A DNA stretch of 64,000 nt from Polydactylus sextarius. Lineage: Eukaryota > Chordata > Actinopteri > Polynemidae. Under the pieces are notes generated by a model. It worked only from the letters and a program-made list of their open reading frames with translations. It was not told the origin of the DNA and ran no database searches. The translations under genes and the position numbers were made by a program. Every line of letters begins with the position of its first letter. Within the stretch, counting starts at the first letter, position 1. The stretch covers positions 6,837,001 to 6,901,000 of the forward strand of contig CM028920.1 in assembly GCA_016801845.1 (NCBI GenBank), in the 5' to 3' direction. This document shows, one piece after another, positions 22,561 through 33,720 of the stretch.

Positions 22561-22935
22561 GATTGATAATAACATTTCCTCGTGCGTAAAACTGAGTCAG
22601 AGATAAGAAAAGATCATTGCAAAGTGTTTGTCAGTTACTGGTAAAAATCTGCAGAGTTCAACTAACTCAATCCTGACGGGTGAAGCAGAAATGCTGAGAA
22701 ACATTTTTCACCGTAACACCTCTCTGGGGTGTCTGGACTGTGCACGTGTTGCCGACCGCAGCAGCTCCCCCACTTAGTTTTATTACACGGGGTCATAATG
22801 TTCTTCCGTGCGTTGTTCTACTGCCGTTTTTTTTCTTTTCTTTTCTCTTATCCCCGCTTCTAAAGTCACACATAACACTGCCAAAGCCTAATTGGCAAAG
22901 GTACTGTACATATTCTCCAACTGTATCTTTTTCAT

Positions 22936-22937
<2 letters not shown>

Positions 22938-22996
<59 letters not shown>
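22938..22996. repeat. (TG)n microsatellite
   Basis: An uninterrupted dinucleotide run of about 29 units. Frames on both strands across it (Cys-Val or Thr-His repeats) are artefacts. Confidence 0.98.
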
Positions 22997-23003
<7 letters not shown>

Positions 23004-25540
23004 ATGTGCAAGCAAAAACCAGACACAAACCAGCCGAGAGAAAGAGAAAGTTGCATCGGCAGAATGTCTGGTTTGTGCCCCCGCTTAAACCTCAAGTAGC
23101 CAAGATATATCTTCAGTTCCTGTGTATTATGGGATACCGTGCTGGAAATAAAACGGAAAAGGGAGGAAATCTGAAATGAGGTGATTCAGACTTATTAGAA
23201 CATGTCCTCTTCACAATGTCAGAGCCCCAACCTCCAGATTCTCCAGAATCACCAAAAATCAGTCAAACGTTCATACAACCTGCTATGGATCAAACATCAA
23301 TTTGTTAAAAAACAAGAACACACACTGAGATCTTCCATGAAAAAGTTAGACAGTCCATTGATTGATTTTGTCTCTGAGGTAAATAAGAGGCTGTTTTGAC
23401 TGTCTATTTGTCTCATTGGCGTAAGACAAACAGCAACGAGCTCATGAAGACGACGACAATGATATTGATGATGAGATCTATTCAATGCAATCGTTGACAT
23501 ATTTGCTAGCAAATGGCAATAACTCACTCCGCGATGTCTGTCTGGGTGTGTCTGCTGATGTTCCTCCTGTAGGAGACTATCTTTCCACGGCTCCAGCCAA
23601 AGAGTGGGACGCCGACTTGGACGCAGACACGGTACAACGGTAGGCGGCAGGAGCTCAAACAAAGCCGTCGTTACCGTCCTTTTTTACGTTGTCCGTTTTG
23701 TTTCTCCGGGGAAACGCTTGGACGTACGGTGTCGTGACTTAAGAGTCGCTGACGTAAAAGTACATTTAACGCTGTTTGGAGAGAGGTTTTTATCCAAGTC
23801 ATCTTTCAAAGTTTAGATTAGTGTTGGTGGCCACAGCAGGAAAGAAACCCATTACTTGAGTTAGCAAGAGACAAATAAATTACAAATAATAAAACAGCGC
23901 CAAAGAAAATAAAAATGCAAGATTTAACTCTTTTTTATGTCACTGTGTGGTCAGGGTGGATAACAACGACTGACTCACTGACTTATGTTTTAATAAAAAG
24001 CTGATATCATGCTAATATATCAGCGCAACTCTTGTTCTTTTTCACTGTTGCAATTATATTTTTCATGTCACTTTCTGGGATTCTAAAAGCATCAGGACCA
24101 AATCCTCTCCCCTGCAGTTCTCATCATCTTGTTCCTCCATCCTCTTTGATTTGGTTCTGGCTCTGATATCAATAAGCTTGATTTGGATGGAAATAACTTG
24201 AGGTCATCCTGTGAACTTGAACTGGATCCACTGATACTGTTTGGATAGGTGCACAGAAGGCCTTGAGAGACATACAATGTAGCTGTAACCATCACTTTTT
24301 ATTCCATGCTAACTGGGCCACCGCTGTACTTTGGCTCGATCCTCAAGAAGAATTATTTGAGGGGGGGATGAAACTGCGGATTGAAAGATGAATTTATACA
24401 AATATTTCTCAGAGCCAGTGCTGCTCTGAGGGTAAGTTCACTGCTTTAAGGATATTTCTCTTGATATTCAATATTTTTCTTGTCATCAAAAAGAAGTTCC
24501 GTGATCAAAAATTGATCTTGCAAACAAGAACTCTGTGGATATCTTATTCATTTACACCACAGAGCTCCACTTTAGTCCAAAGAATACTATTAAAAAACCA
24601 CCACACCATCACATTTGGTGACAATGGTGTGGCTTGTTTGGAGTCGATCCAACAAACACTGTCTTGACCACCAAATGGATATTCATCCACGGCAAAAAAA
24701 AATAGTCCCCAACAAAGGACAATTTATTCCAGTTTGAGGAACGTTTGTGAAAAACCGCAGTGCCCAGATGGTTTGGGAAATTACCTCATCTTTTTCAAAT
24801 TGAAACTACACTGAATATTTATAACCTTTTATCACCTACTAATCAGTTAATTAGATGAAGACTAATGGAATAACTCCATGTTAATCCTAACCCCAAGATA
24901 AAAGTTTGTTGAAGTTGAATATAACAACTGAATTCACTCAAATCTGTAGGATTCAGGAAACAAAACACTACTTAAATACTAATGTAGCTCACAAGTCATT
25001 CATTTTTATTGGTAGAATTAGTAGTTATTTATTTTAGGTTGTCATAGTTGTTTCTTTCTAATGCATAAAACCAGAGACAAATCTGTTCTTTCTCTGTTAA
25101 AAGCTGTTCATTTTCTGGCATGGCACCACCCATGCCAGACACTGTGAAGTAAGTCATAAGAATATAGACGGACAGGCTCACATAATAGTAATAAAATAGG
25201 TATTCATAATCTGGAGCACTATGCATGAGCTATTTATCATTTGTCTTATTAGACCAACGCTTGCACACTACATCAAACTGTGCATTTGTGCAATTTATTG
25301 ACTACACTGCACATAAAACCCAGCACAATGTACTTACATTTCTCCTTAAGGTGCATGAATCCACAGGCTTGCAATGATTGACAAGAGAAGTTATACTATA
25401 TCATTTGCAAACACTCTCATATAACCAACATAATGTTTCACTTGATGTTTTATTCCATCTTCCAGAACAAAACTGCCTGCAGTGATAAATTAGAGATGTT
25501 TCTTTTGTCTTTTTTTGTCAATTTTCATTTATCGAGTTAA
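22997..25540. other. Unassigned non-coding DNA
   Basis: Several short frames (60-121 codons) overlap on opposite strands. None has a recognisable domain. The part from 23500 to 23800 is CpG-richer and might be regulatory. Nothing else can be named. Confidence 0.5.
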
Positions 25541-25690
25541 GAGATGCTCGAGGTCAGAGTACGTCATGTCGGCTTTCTCCATGCACATTTTGCCCAGCAT
25601 GGATTCAAACTAGCAACTCTCCTGCCACGCACTGTTGACGTTCGGCCCGTTAAGGCCACAGATCATGTCGAAAAAACTCTTTGTTCTCTC
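25541..25690 (-). mobile_element. Possible tRNA-derived SINE, decayed
   Basis: On the minus strand 'gtggccttaacgggcc' resembles an A box. About 35 bases later, 'tagtttgaatcc' (plus 25602-25613) resembles a B box, followed by a non-tRNA body. No cloverleaf can be folded, so it is not a tRNA gene. The assignment is tentative. Confidence 0.4.
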
Positions 25691-26920
25691 CAGGACGTTC
25701 CTGTTTGGAGCTGCTCGTTTGGACCGCTCTGCCAAAAAAGTTTAAGCCACTGTGACAGTTACTGGCAACAGACAGCAGCAGCGCTGCTTGAATTATAGAA
25801 GATCACTACATGTGGGATCCCACCGAGCGTGAGTTATGCTCCCGCTGCCTCACGTTGTCTTTTGATCGCGATTTATTGCTGAGTGTTTTGTGTCGACCTT
25901 GCTTTCAGACGCACAGAGCAGAAAAGTGAGGGTGAGATAATGTGAAGATATTTTTATGTTGTCTCCTGGATATTGCTGAATTGGATTACAGTCATTTTTC
26001 AGATTAAAAGACCCGTTGACGCTGTGCTCGGTCAAGTTATATGTAATGTACAACATATAAAGTTATGGTGATAATCATAACAAATAGGTCATTTGTGCTG
26101 AAGCAGATGTGTATCAATTTGTTGTACTGAATGACGATCATTAGCATGTCCAGCTAATACCTTACCTACAGCGTAGTAGTAACCTCATGTTTTTCCTGTA
26201 CGCTGGGGCTGTGAACTACTGTACATTATTATGTGGGGTCACAGGTTATGTTATAAAAATACCTGTTCATGGTTGGAACATCTACAGCGAGGAAACCAAT
26301 GTGCTCGTATATCAGTTAATGACAGCAGCTCCATCCTGCTCTTTATTTAGTTTGGTGAAAACTACACAAAGTCATCAATTCTTCTTCGTCTTCAAATGAT
26401 CTTCACATGTACCAGTGAAATATAACTTCTGAATATACAGATATTAAAGTGTAAACCTACACCTACCTACATATACACATGTATCTATGGCAAACACAAC
26501 CATCCAAAGGTTGTGTGAAAACAGGAAGTAGCCGTGTGATTTCTGGCTGTATTAATGAACATGGGACCAAATGCAATTCAAATGTAATCCACCAATCAGA
26601 TAGATCCGTGTGTTAATGTAGATAAGTAGTAGTAAAGTAGTGATAATACAGAGAGAGCAGCACTGAACCAACCTGACAACACAGTTAACATTAACACTAC
26701 AGTTCATATTGTCTTCACATTGGCAGACTTGTCTACATGATCTACATGTCATTTTTGTAAAAATGACTTTGTGTGACGTTTTTAAACATACCCATTTTTC
26801 TGTTTGGTTCAAGAGTGTTGGGGTCAGTTAATATTGGAGTCTCTGACTGACAAGTCAAAAATCACATGTCCTATTGATAATGAAAAGCTAAAGCAATAGA
26901 AGGTTCTGATGAAAGTCTGA
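25691..26920. other. Unassigned non-coding DNA
   Basis: No gene or known repeat is recognised. Short frames on both strands have no domain. Confidence 0.5.
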
Positions 26921-26924
26921 TGCA

Positions 26925-27062
26925 CACAGAATGATTTTTGACCTCATCATTTAAGCCATGTGGGGAAAGTACCTTGCTCCAGGGTACCTCAGTGGGTTCT
27001 AACCTGCGAGCCTCTAGACACAAGTGCACTTCTTTAGCCACCAGGCCACCACTGCCCCTGAT
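26925..27062 (-). mobile_element. tRNA-derived SINE
   Basis: On the minus strand 'ggcagtggtggcctggtggc' gives an A-box region. GGTTAGAACCC (plus 26994-27004) is a B box with one or two changes. The body 'tgaggtaccctggagcaagg' is typical of a widespread teleost SINE, in which 'ctgaggtgcccttgagcaag' stands at this place. It lies 39 bases from the second tRNA-Cys unit and in the same orientation. Confidence 0.7.
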
Positions 27063-27119
27063 GATGAAAACACGGACAGGATCCAAACTCCTGCAGCAGT
27101 TCTGTTGATATTTGACATA

Positions 27120-27191
27120 AGGGGGCATCTGGACTTGAACCAGAGACCTCTTGATCTGCAGTCAAATGCTCTACCACTGAGCTATACCCCC
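27120..27191 (-). tRNA. tRNA-Cys (anticodon GCA)
   Basis: Identical over all 72 bases to the tRNA at 21487-21558, with the same cloverleaf, anticodon GCA, intact A and B boxes and no intron. Unlike the other copy, it has a T4 run about 50 bases downstream on the sense strand (AAAA at 27067-27070), a plausible RNA polymerase III terminator. Two longer open frames overlap this gene on opposite strands. Their peptides are tRNA-Cys read as protein, a common mis-annotation. Whether both genes are expressed cannot be told from sequence. Confidence 0.94.
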
Positions 27192-27209
27192 AACAATGTG
27201 TTTTCCTGA

Positions 27210-27223
27210 CCACTAGGTGGGGA
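27210..27223 (+). promoter_or_regulatory. CTCF-like motif upstream of tRNA-Cys copy 2
   Basis: The same CCACTAGGTGGGGA (12 of 14 to the CTCF core) lies at the same distance from the tRNA as in copy 1. It is unchanged although three other bases of this flank differ. Confidence 0.3.
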
Positions 27224-27255
27224 ACCTGAAATGTTTTACTTGCACCCACCTGAGG

Positions 27256-28829
27256 AAATGTCAGCTTAGTGTATTTAAACCCCCATGTTATTCAGATTGA
27301 ACACCCTTTATTTATTCAATAGTTCAAATAACTGCCCACCGAACAAGACAATATCATAAAAAAGACCTACATGTGTCATTTGTAGAGTGAAAAATTTGTG
27401 AAAAATTCTTGTTAGTGAATGACTGACAGTTCAAAAATTACTTTAGCTACAAGAGCTAAAGTAAAGAAAAAATGTAGGAAAGGAAATCATAGTTAAGAAT
27501 GGTTGACAGTACAGGTTATGTGACACAATCTAACCTGCTCAGCAACGGTAAAAAAAAAGAAGTATAAACAAGCTGAGATTCTTGGTGTCTAGTGATGATC
27601 TTCTCCACCAATGATAACCTCAGTTTAACACCACGCACACTCAAAGGGTTGGTATACAATGTTCTTGTCCTTTGGCCACAGGTTCACCAGATGTTGTAGC
27701 AATGAACAGAAGGGAAAAAACTAAACAGTCAAGGGAGCTCTGATGAGTCACCAGCCTAATGGACCATGGTATGAAACCTGATATGGGCTGCGTCTGCCTT
27801 GAGAGTGCAGTTTAGTGAAAACAGTGTCATTACAACAACCTGAGGCCTCGCAGGCCAGGACCTCATGCGGCGAAGCGTATGCCAAGAAACGAGAGAGAGA
27901 GAGGGAGAGGAGAGGTGGAAGACAGGCTGAACACAATACAGTGGAGGATGGAGGGAGTCCAGTTTCAGACAGTGAGAGCAGGGAGGAAGGAGAGGGAACA
28001 GAGCTAAAGTCTTTGTTTTATCTGGAGCGAACAAGATACTTGCATCATAAAAGCTCTCCAAGAATAATGTCAAAACCTGATGACTCAAAGAGAAAATAGA
28101 GAGTTGATGAAAACGAAGCTGAGTCTGTCTCGCCTTGTTAGCGCTCAAAACTTTGGAGTGGAGTGCAAAAAAATAAATAAATAAAGTGTCTCTTGGACAA
28201 GCTTCGTGTTTGTGTCTCATTATCCTGTTATTGTGTTGTTTTTTTTATGTTTCTTTTTCTTTTATTTGCTGCAATTTTAAGTAGGCTAAGCAAAAATTAT
28301 AAAAAAAAAATATATATAAATAAAATAATGAAGGCAGACGGTGTGAAATATTCCTGGGTTACATAACACGACACAGCCGATGGCAAAGGGTATCCCAGGT
28401 GACTAACTCTGTCGGCTGTCACTTCATTCCACCTCAGCTCAGAAAACTAAATTAAACGTACAAAACCGCAATGTGTGTGTGTCTGCGAGAGGTTTTCACT
28501 TTTCACTGCATGTTTGCTGGAATACTGCTGATGTTTCCTTTATGTCCTCAGGACAAACATGGAGAACAATCGACCTTTGCTGCCTCCTCAGCTGATCTGA
28601 CTTAACTCCAGTATACTTTGGTCAGCTAAAAAAAAAATCAGCTAAAGTTTTTCTTCTTCGGCACACGTTGGCTCAAGTGTTAAACGCACAAGAAAACTTG
28701 TCTGCAGACCATCTGAAGAAAAAAAAAATGTATATAAAAAAAAAAAAGCATAAATGTTAAATATTTTTGAGGATGGCTCGTGATATTCATTACTCATAAT
28801 AATTTGCAAATGGTGACGAGCGCCAAAAT
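27256..28829. other. Unassigned non-coding DNA
   Basis: Contains a GA-rich tract (about 27886-27930), an A-rich/TA-rich stretch (28298-28326) and an interleaved inverted repeat at 28353-28419 (acagccga/tcggctgt around cctggg/cccagg). Frames of up to 154 codons overlap the purine tract and have no domain. Confidence 0.5.
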
Positions 28830-29050
28830 AAAGGGGAAAAAAACTTGAGATGACGGCCGTGCGTGATAATGCGTCCGTCGTGATAAACAGCTTGTGTTTT
28901 ATTACAGCTGTTTGTCTGAATGAGAGGTGCGACTGTACAAACACAAATGGTCCAATTAATGAACTGATGTTCTTGGAACCGGATGGCTTGCTAATTAGCC
29001 AACGAGTTGGCAGCGCTAAATTCAACTCGAACAGAGCGAAGCTGTAGTTT
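28830..29050. promoter_or_regulatory. Candidate conserved non-coding element
   Basis: Repeat-free, CpG-bearing, with forkhead-like GTGATAAACAGC near 28879-28890, a CCAATTAATGAA core near 28951-28962 and a GCTAATTAGCC palindrome near 28990-29000. Such motif clustering suggests an enhancer; no alignment was possible. Confidence 0.4.
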
Positions 29051-31605
29051 GTGGGTTAAGCTACGTCGAGGTATTAGAGCCAGACATAAGAGGGGCGGAA
29101 GAAAAAATGAGAGGAGGAAGTTGAAATTGCAGTATTTAGTGCCAGGTAAAATAAAAATAAATCAGGTGAAGAAATGTGTTGCTGCTGCTACTTTTGGGTC
29201 TTTGTTTGTTCTATGTTAAACCCATTAATACAACCACCAATGGTAGAACTGTACGGCCTCAGCTCATATTATAAATCCATATGCCATGGTACATTGGAAG
29301 CTTTGGTGTGGTAATGCCAGTGCACCTTTATGATTGATTATATGTCTTATGTATCTTGTGATACAACATATCTTGTAGGTCTTCATAGGTTTATACCTTC
29401 ATGCCTGTCCATTACTAATAAAAGGAAAGTTTAATTGAGGCTGCATGCTAGCATGCTAACTAGCAGGCTATATTTTTCCTTTACAACCTGACTAGGAAAT
29501 ATGATATGATCATGAGCAAACTAATGAAACTTAAACAACAAACTCAATAACGTTTTTTACAATGTATTATGTACACATTCTAGGATGCTTTTAGTTTTAA
29601 CATAATGTCAATCCCAATTTAATGGAAATTCAACAGTGCACATTTGACCATTTATTGTGTGAAATGTTAGAGGAAGTTTGGCTTCTCTTGTTGTCTCAGA
29701 GCAATCGCCCCTGATATACTTATATATTACCACACTATTTGTTTCCTCCAAGAAAAAAAAAACTTCCTATTCTGAAGAACACTTCACCAGTTAATTTACA
29801 CAAGGCGGCAACATCTGCACTTACACCAGTAGTTTGATTTGTTCTCAAAAGTTTGATCTTGAACTTAATCTTGAAATGTCAACTTTACTCTCAACATTTT
29901 AAAAATAATAACATGGTGTGCCATAACCAGCCTCAGCTATCCACGTGCCCCTTTAATCCTTTCAATTTATTAGCTCCAAAGCTACTATAAGCATGCTATA
30001 GTTACTTTATATAATTTAATTTACAAACAAATAATGTGGCCAGCATTAGTATTTATAAAGCCAGCCTGAAACACCAGGCCTGTATAAGAAGTCAGCTAGC
30101 ACAACTAGGTAGCTAGCTAACTGCTTTGCTTCCAACTAAAACAGTTAGACAATCTGAAGCTAGCTAGTTGTTCTGCAAAGTTGGAATAGAAAGAAAAGCA
30201 TTATGGCAAACGTTAAATGTAAACATGTTTTCACTTCAAGGAACTAAAAACGCAACGGTGGGAGAAAATTAGGGTCCAATTTCACAGCTAGCATCGATGC
30301 CAGCTAGCAACACTAATGATAACCATCCAGCTAGCTTAAAAGCCTGAAGTGCTGGTTTCCCAAAATGTTGTTAAAAAATAAATGGTGCCATACTGTCTTG
30401 GCTTTCTTACTCGCCTGAAAAGAACATAGCTGAGTAGAGTCATAGCTATGTTATGTTGTTAGTAACATCTGCTTTTCCTGTTATGAAAAATCAAAAATAA
30501 CCCCAATCCTGCTGTCAGACACACCCATGGAAGGGAGCTCTTATTTTAGCTGTTCAATCGCTGTTCAGATCAAAACCTGTCACAAGTTACAACTACCGAC
30601 CAATCGGATCAGTGGAAATTCAGAGTCATCACTCCTACAGGATGTCAAATTGGACTGCTTACAGAAAAGTGATGAATGTTAAAGATCAAGTTTTTTTTAT
30701 AGATCAGTCAAATCTTTTTTTTTTTTTTTTTCTTTTACTGTTGAGTCTTCCCCTGTGTTCACTGTGGTTTTACCGCACAGTTTCTAACAAACATGGAGTT
30801 GATCACACCAAATAAACACATAACTAGAATCATATTTAATTAAACACAGATTCCTTTTTTTTTTCTTTGTCACTGCAGTTCCGAACAACAGGAGGAGACC
30901 CTGTGACGATAAATGGAAATAAAAGCTAAACCCTCTGACGTCTTTTATTAGAAAAACGATCCACATGCTGTTAAATATTTCCCATGATTATAAATAAACA
31001 TTTTAGTCAGATCAGCTGCATCAGACGTGAACTACTTCTTTCCTTTGGCAGCAGAAAAAGGCTGACATTCATTTTCAATTCTTTGAAAAGTCTGTGTTGC
31101 ATATTCATCATAGTTTGTTTCATCATCAGACAAAAGCACAAAAACATGAACAACAAGAAAACATTACTTAAAGCAATGGATTATTTTTTTTAAAAAAAGG
31201 CTTAATATTAATGTTTTTGCTAAAACCTGAAGGTTCACAAAATGTATTTTCATGAGAAGCACCAATAAACAGGAAACGGGGGAAAAAAACTCTAGCAGCG
31301 GCATAGAAGGTGAATAGTTGAACAGTGATGAGTGAAACATCTCAGCCATCACAAAAACAGTTGCACGCTGAGCTTTTCTCTTGAGAAACAGTTGATATCA
31401 CGTAACCTGTCAGTGACTGTTACCATTCACATGTGCTGTATTTACTGCCAAGGGCTTCCCCTTGCCCTGCACTGGGTTTTGGAAAATACGAATTATACCG
31501 TATTAAGGGATGGAAAAACGGGTCAAAGTAAAGGAAACATTAAGAGACAAAAAAAGGGGAAGGAACCACAGACCGTGTTTCTGGAAAGGCAAAAAGGTAC
31601 ATAAG
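29051..31605. other. Unassigned AT-rich DNA with GCTAGC cluster
   Basis: No gene is recognised. Between 30090 and 30340 the palindrome GCTAGC or its core recurs at least six times, suggesting a decayed repeat. Poly-T runs lie at 30715-30731 and near 30855. Confidence 0.5.
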
Positions 31606-31800
31606 AATCAGGGATGAGCTATTATCAACGAGTGGACTGTACTAATTAGGCGTGTCTACAACAGTGCGTACACCATGACATGTTACTGTTGTGCAACCGA
31701 GTGAGACACTGAGGTGCTGTGACCTAATCAAGCTCGTTGGCTTTTGTTTGTACCAGATGAGCAAACGTTTCCATCACAACTACAGTTAAACTTCATCTCA
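31606..31800. promoter_or_regulatory. Possible conserved non-coding element
   Basis: A simple-repeat-free block contains TACTAATTAGGCGTG near 31641-31655 and several CpG-bearing words. The evidence is weak and compositional. Confidence 0.25.
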
Positions 31801-32112
31801 GCTGACACATGCTTGTAGCTCCCAGTGTGCATCACAAAGATTATTCTGGAGATTTGTAGAAAAAAAAAAGTCCTTCTTAACTTTGTTAAATAGTCTATAT
31901 GGCTTTATAGCTGGTACTAAATGTGGAACTGAGCCCAGAGGGGAAACAAATTTTGTGTGTGTCCCTGTTCACCTCTGGGGTCACGAGCAGTGCCCTGTCA
32001 TCGCTGCAGCCCCCCCACTCACTCACACAAAAGGCTCTGCTTCATGTCCCCAGTATGGTGGGTGCTGCATTAAGACTGAGACAGTGTGCTAATGAGTGAG
32101 TGTGTGCGCACG

Positions 32113-32113
32113 T

Positions 32114-32147
<34 letters not shown>

Positions 32148-32148
32148 G
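32113..32148. repeat. Compound (CA)n(TA)n microsatellite
   Basis: A CA run passes directly into a TA run. Confidence 0.97.
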
Positions 32149-32559
32149 TCGCCCCTGGTTTGAGGACCCTCATAAATGTGCGTGCGCTGACTTTTGGGTC
32201 ATGAGAATTGATTCCTCATGTAGCGACATCACTTTCTGCCATTATGATCCTGAAGGTGGCAGTAGCTAAATCAGGAAGAACGAAGAATTAGTTTATTATT
32301 TAGTGTGTTTGGCTTTATATACTCAACTCCTATACTAACTGTATATAACCTGATCTTGACTGTGAGGCAGAGCTATGGCCTACAAACATTGTTGAAGAGA
32401 AATTCAACACATCTTATGTAACCTCACTTAACCTCTTGCTTTTTGTACAATTATGCTTATGTGTAAAACAAAAGTTAAAATATCTTAATTTTGAACTTAT
32501 ATTTGAATCAGTATTTTTATGTGATGTGAATCTGACGGATATTGGTGTATTTTGTCTTG

Positions 32560-32795
32560 TGAACCCTTTACTGTCGTTGCTAAGCAACTCTCAAAACAGT
32601 TGTCTCACTTTTAGGGGCGATGGTTCAATTCCTGTCTCCCCTGGTCCACATATTGAAGTGTCCGTGGGCAAGTTACTGAACCCCTAATTGCTGTTCCTTC
32701 CATGTGTCGATATAATTAAATGTTGGATGTATACATGTATACAGAATGTATAGTGTTATATATGCTATATAAATCCAGTGCATATTTTTATATTT
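32560..32795 (+). mobile_element. SINE fragment with B box and tail
   Basis: GGTTCAATTCC at 32622-32632 is a B box. The body 'aagtgtccgtgggcaagtta' plus 'ctgaacccc' and the tail 'gctatataaatccagtgcat' match a common teleost SINE reading tgtccttgggcaagacactgaacccc. The 5' A-box region is unclear. The same tail type occurs at 4795-4862. Confidence 0.72.
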
Positions 32796-32799
32796 ACGA

Positions 32800-32965
32800 A
32801 TGTGTCAGGGATTGGTCCGATAGCTGGGGATTGATCCACATCGGTACATAAGCTGTGAGCAACAGGTCATCAGTTCAATTCCTGCCAGGACAAAGCCTTA
32901 ACTGCATGTCATTCCATTTCTGTCTCTCTTTCCCGTGTCAATGTCTAATCAAGTTGGAAAACAAA
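32800..32965 (+). mobile_element. tRNA-derived SINE fragment
   Basis: AGTTCAATTCC at 32872-32882 is a B box. It is followed by 'cctgcc' and a body 'actgcatgtcattcc' then 'tctctctttcc', as in a widespread percomorph SINE (ctgcatgtcatcccctctctct). It lies head to tail with the preceding SINE. Confidence 0.7.
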
Positions 32966-33620
32966 ATAGGAAATTTCAACATAAACGAAATGATCAGAAA
33001 TTAAGAAAAAAATGTCTCTACGTTATATATATCAGGACACGTTGTTGAATGCGGACAGCGTGGGCGTTCAGAGTTCAGAACCGCTTCAGCCACAGACGTC
33101 ATATCTGTTTATTAACTACAGCCACACTTGACTAAATCAGATAAAGGTGTTCCTGGAAGGTTTTTCTTTATTATTTAAAGACCTTGTTTTCCGTTTTCTC
33201 ATCAAACCACGTGTGAGTCAAAAAGAGCATTGTCTGCTTCTCTAATGCATAAATGACCACAGGGCGAACCGAGTGGAAAACGTGCAACGGCTACATTGAA
33301 GTGTGGACAGCGAAGGGGGGAGGAGGGGAGGTAGCGGTCGGAGAAAATGTATCTGAGGCGATCAGAAAAAATGAATGTTCTCACTTCTGATGTCATAGGC
33401 AGGGGTGCACCAGCCGGTGAGAAGTCAGTCCACCTTTTCCTGTGCTGGCATCTAGAAGGGTACTCATGGGAGTAAGACGTCAGCGTCACCACCGCCGTCC
33501 ACCATCACCATCACCATCATCGACACTAACATCATCAACAACTGTGGAAGGTTAAGTCCATATATCTCTCATCCGTCTATTTTTACCCATTTGGGATGAG
33601 TGATTTGGTCCCTGCTTTTA
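32966..33620. other. Unassigned non-coding DNA, part CpG-bearing
   Basis: The part from 33290 to 33545 has higher GC and CpG and a (CAC/CAT)n stretch (33500-33530). It could be regulatory. No gene is recognised. Confidence 0.45.
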
Positions 33621-33625
33621 TACCT

Positions 33626-33720
33626 CAATGGCTAAGTTAGCTATCAGACTTAAGCTAGCACGCTGCTATAAGGCGTTCAATGTGAGTTTGAATTCGTTTT
33701 TATAAAACTGTGACTTGTAA
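33626..33720 (+). repeat. Dispersed repeat family C, copy 1
   Basis: 'caatggctaagttagctatc' and 'gttcaatgtgagtttgaa' parallel 'caatgctaagtcggctatca' and 'atccaatgtgtgttttgaa' at 36021-36065, with a roughly 30-base indel. Likely two copies of a small interspersed repeat. Confidence 0.4.

Larger units (their letters stand above)
27102..27255 (-). repeat. 154 bp tRNA-Cys repeat unit, copy 2
   Basis: It is 151 of 154 bases identical to 21469-21622. The tRNA and the 18-base 3' flank are identical, and the 64-base 5' flank differs at three positions. Flanking DNA is unrelated: a SINE on one side and unique AT-rich DNA on the other. Confidence 0.93.

Noticed and set aside
25541..25690. tRNA gene on the minus strand
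   Set aside because: A- and B-box-like words are present but acceptor and anticodon stems do not fold; kept only as a possible decayed SINE.
27024..27249. Two open frames overlapping on opposite strands
   Set aside because: Their peptides are the tRNA-Cys gene at 27120-27191 read as protein, a known type of mis-annotation.
27756..28220. 154-codon minus-strand frame
   Set aside because: It runs through the GA-rich tract at 27886-27930, and its Ser/Leu-rich middle reflects that tract. No domain.
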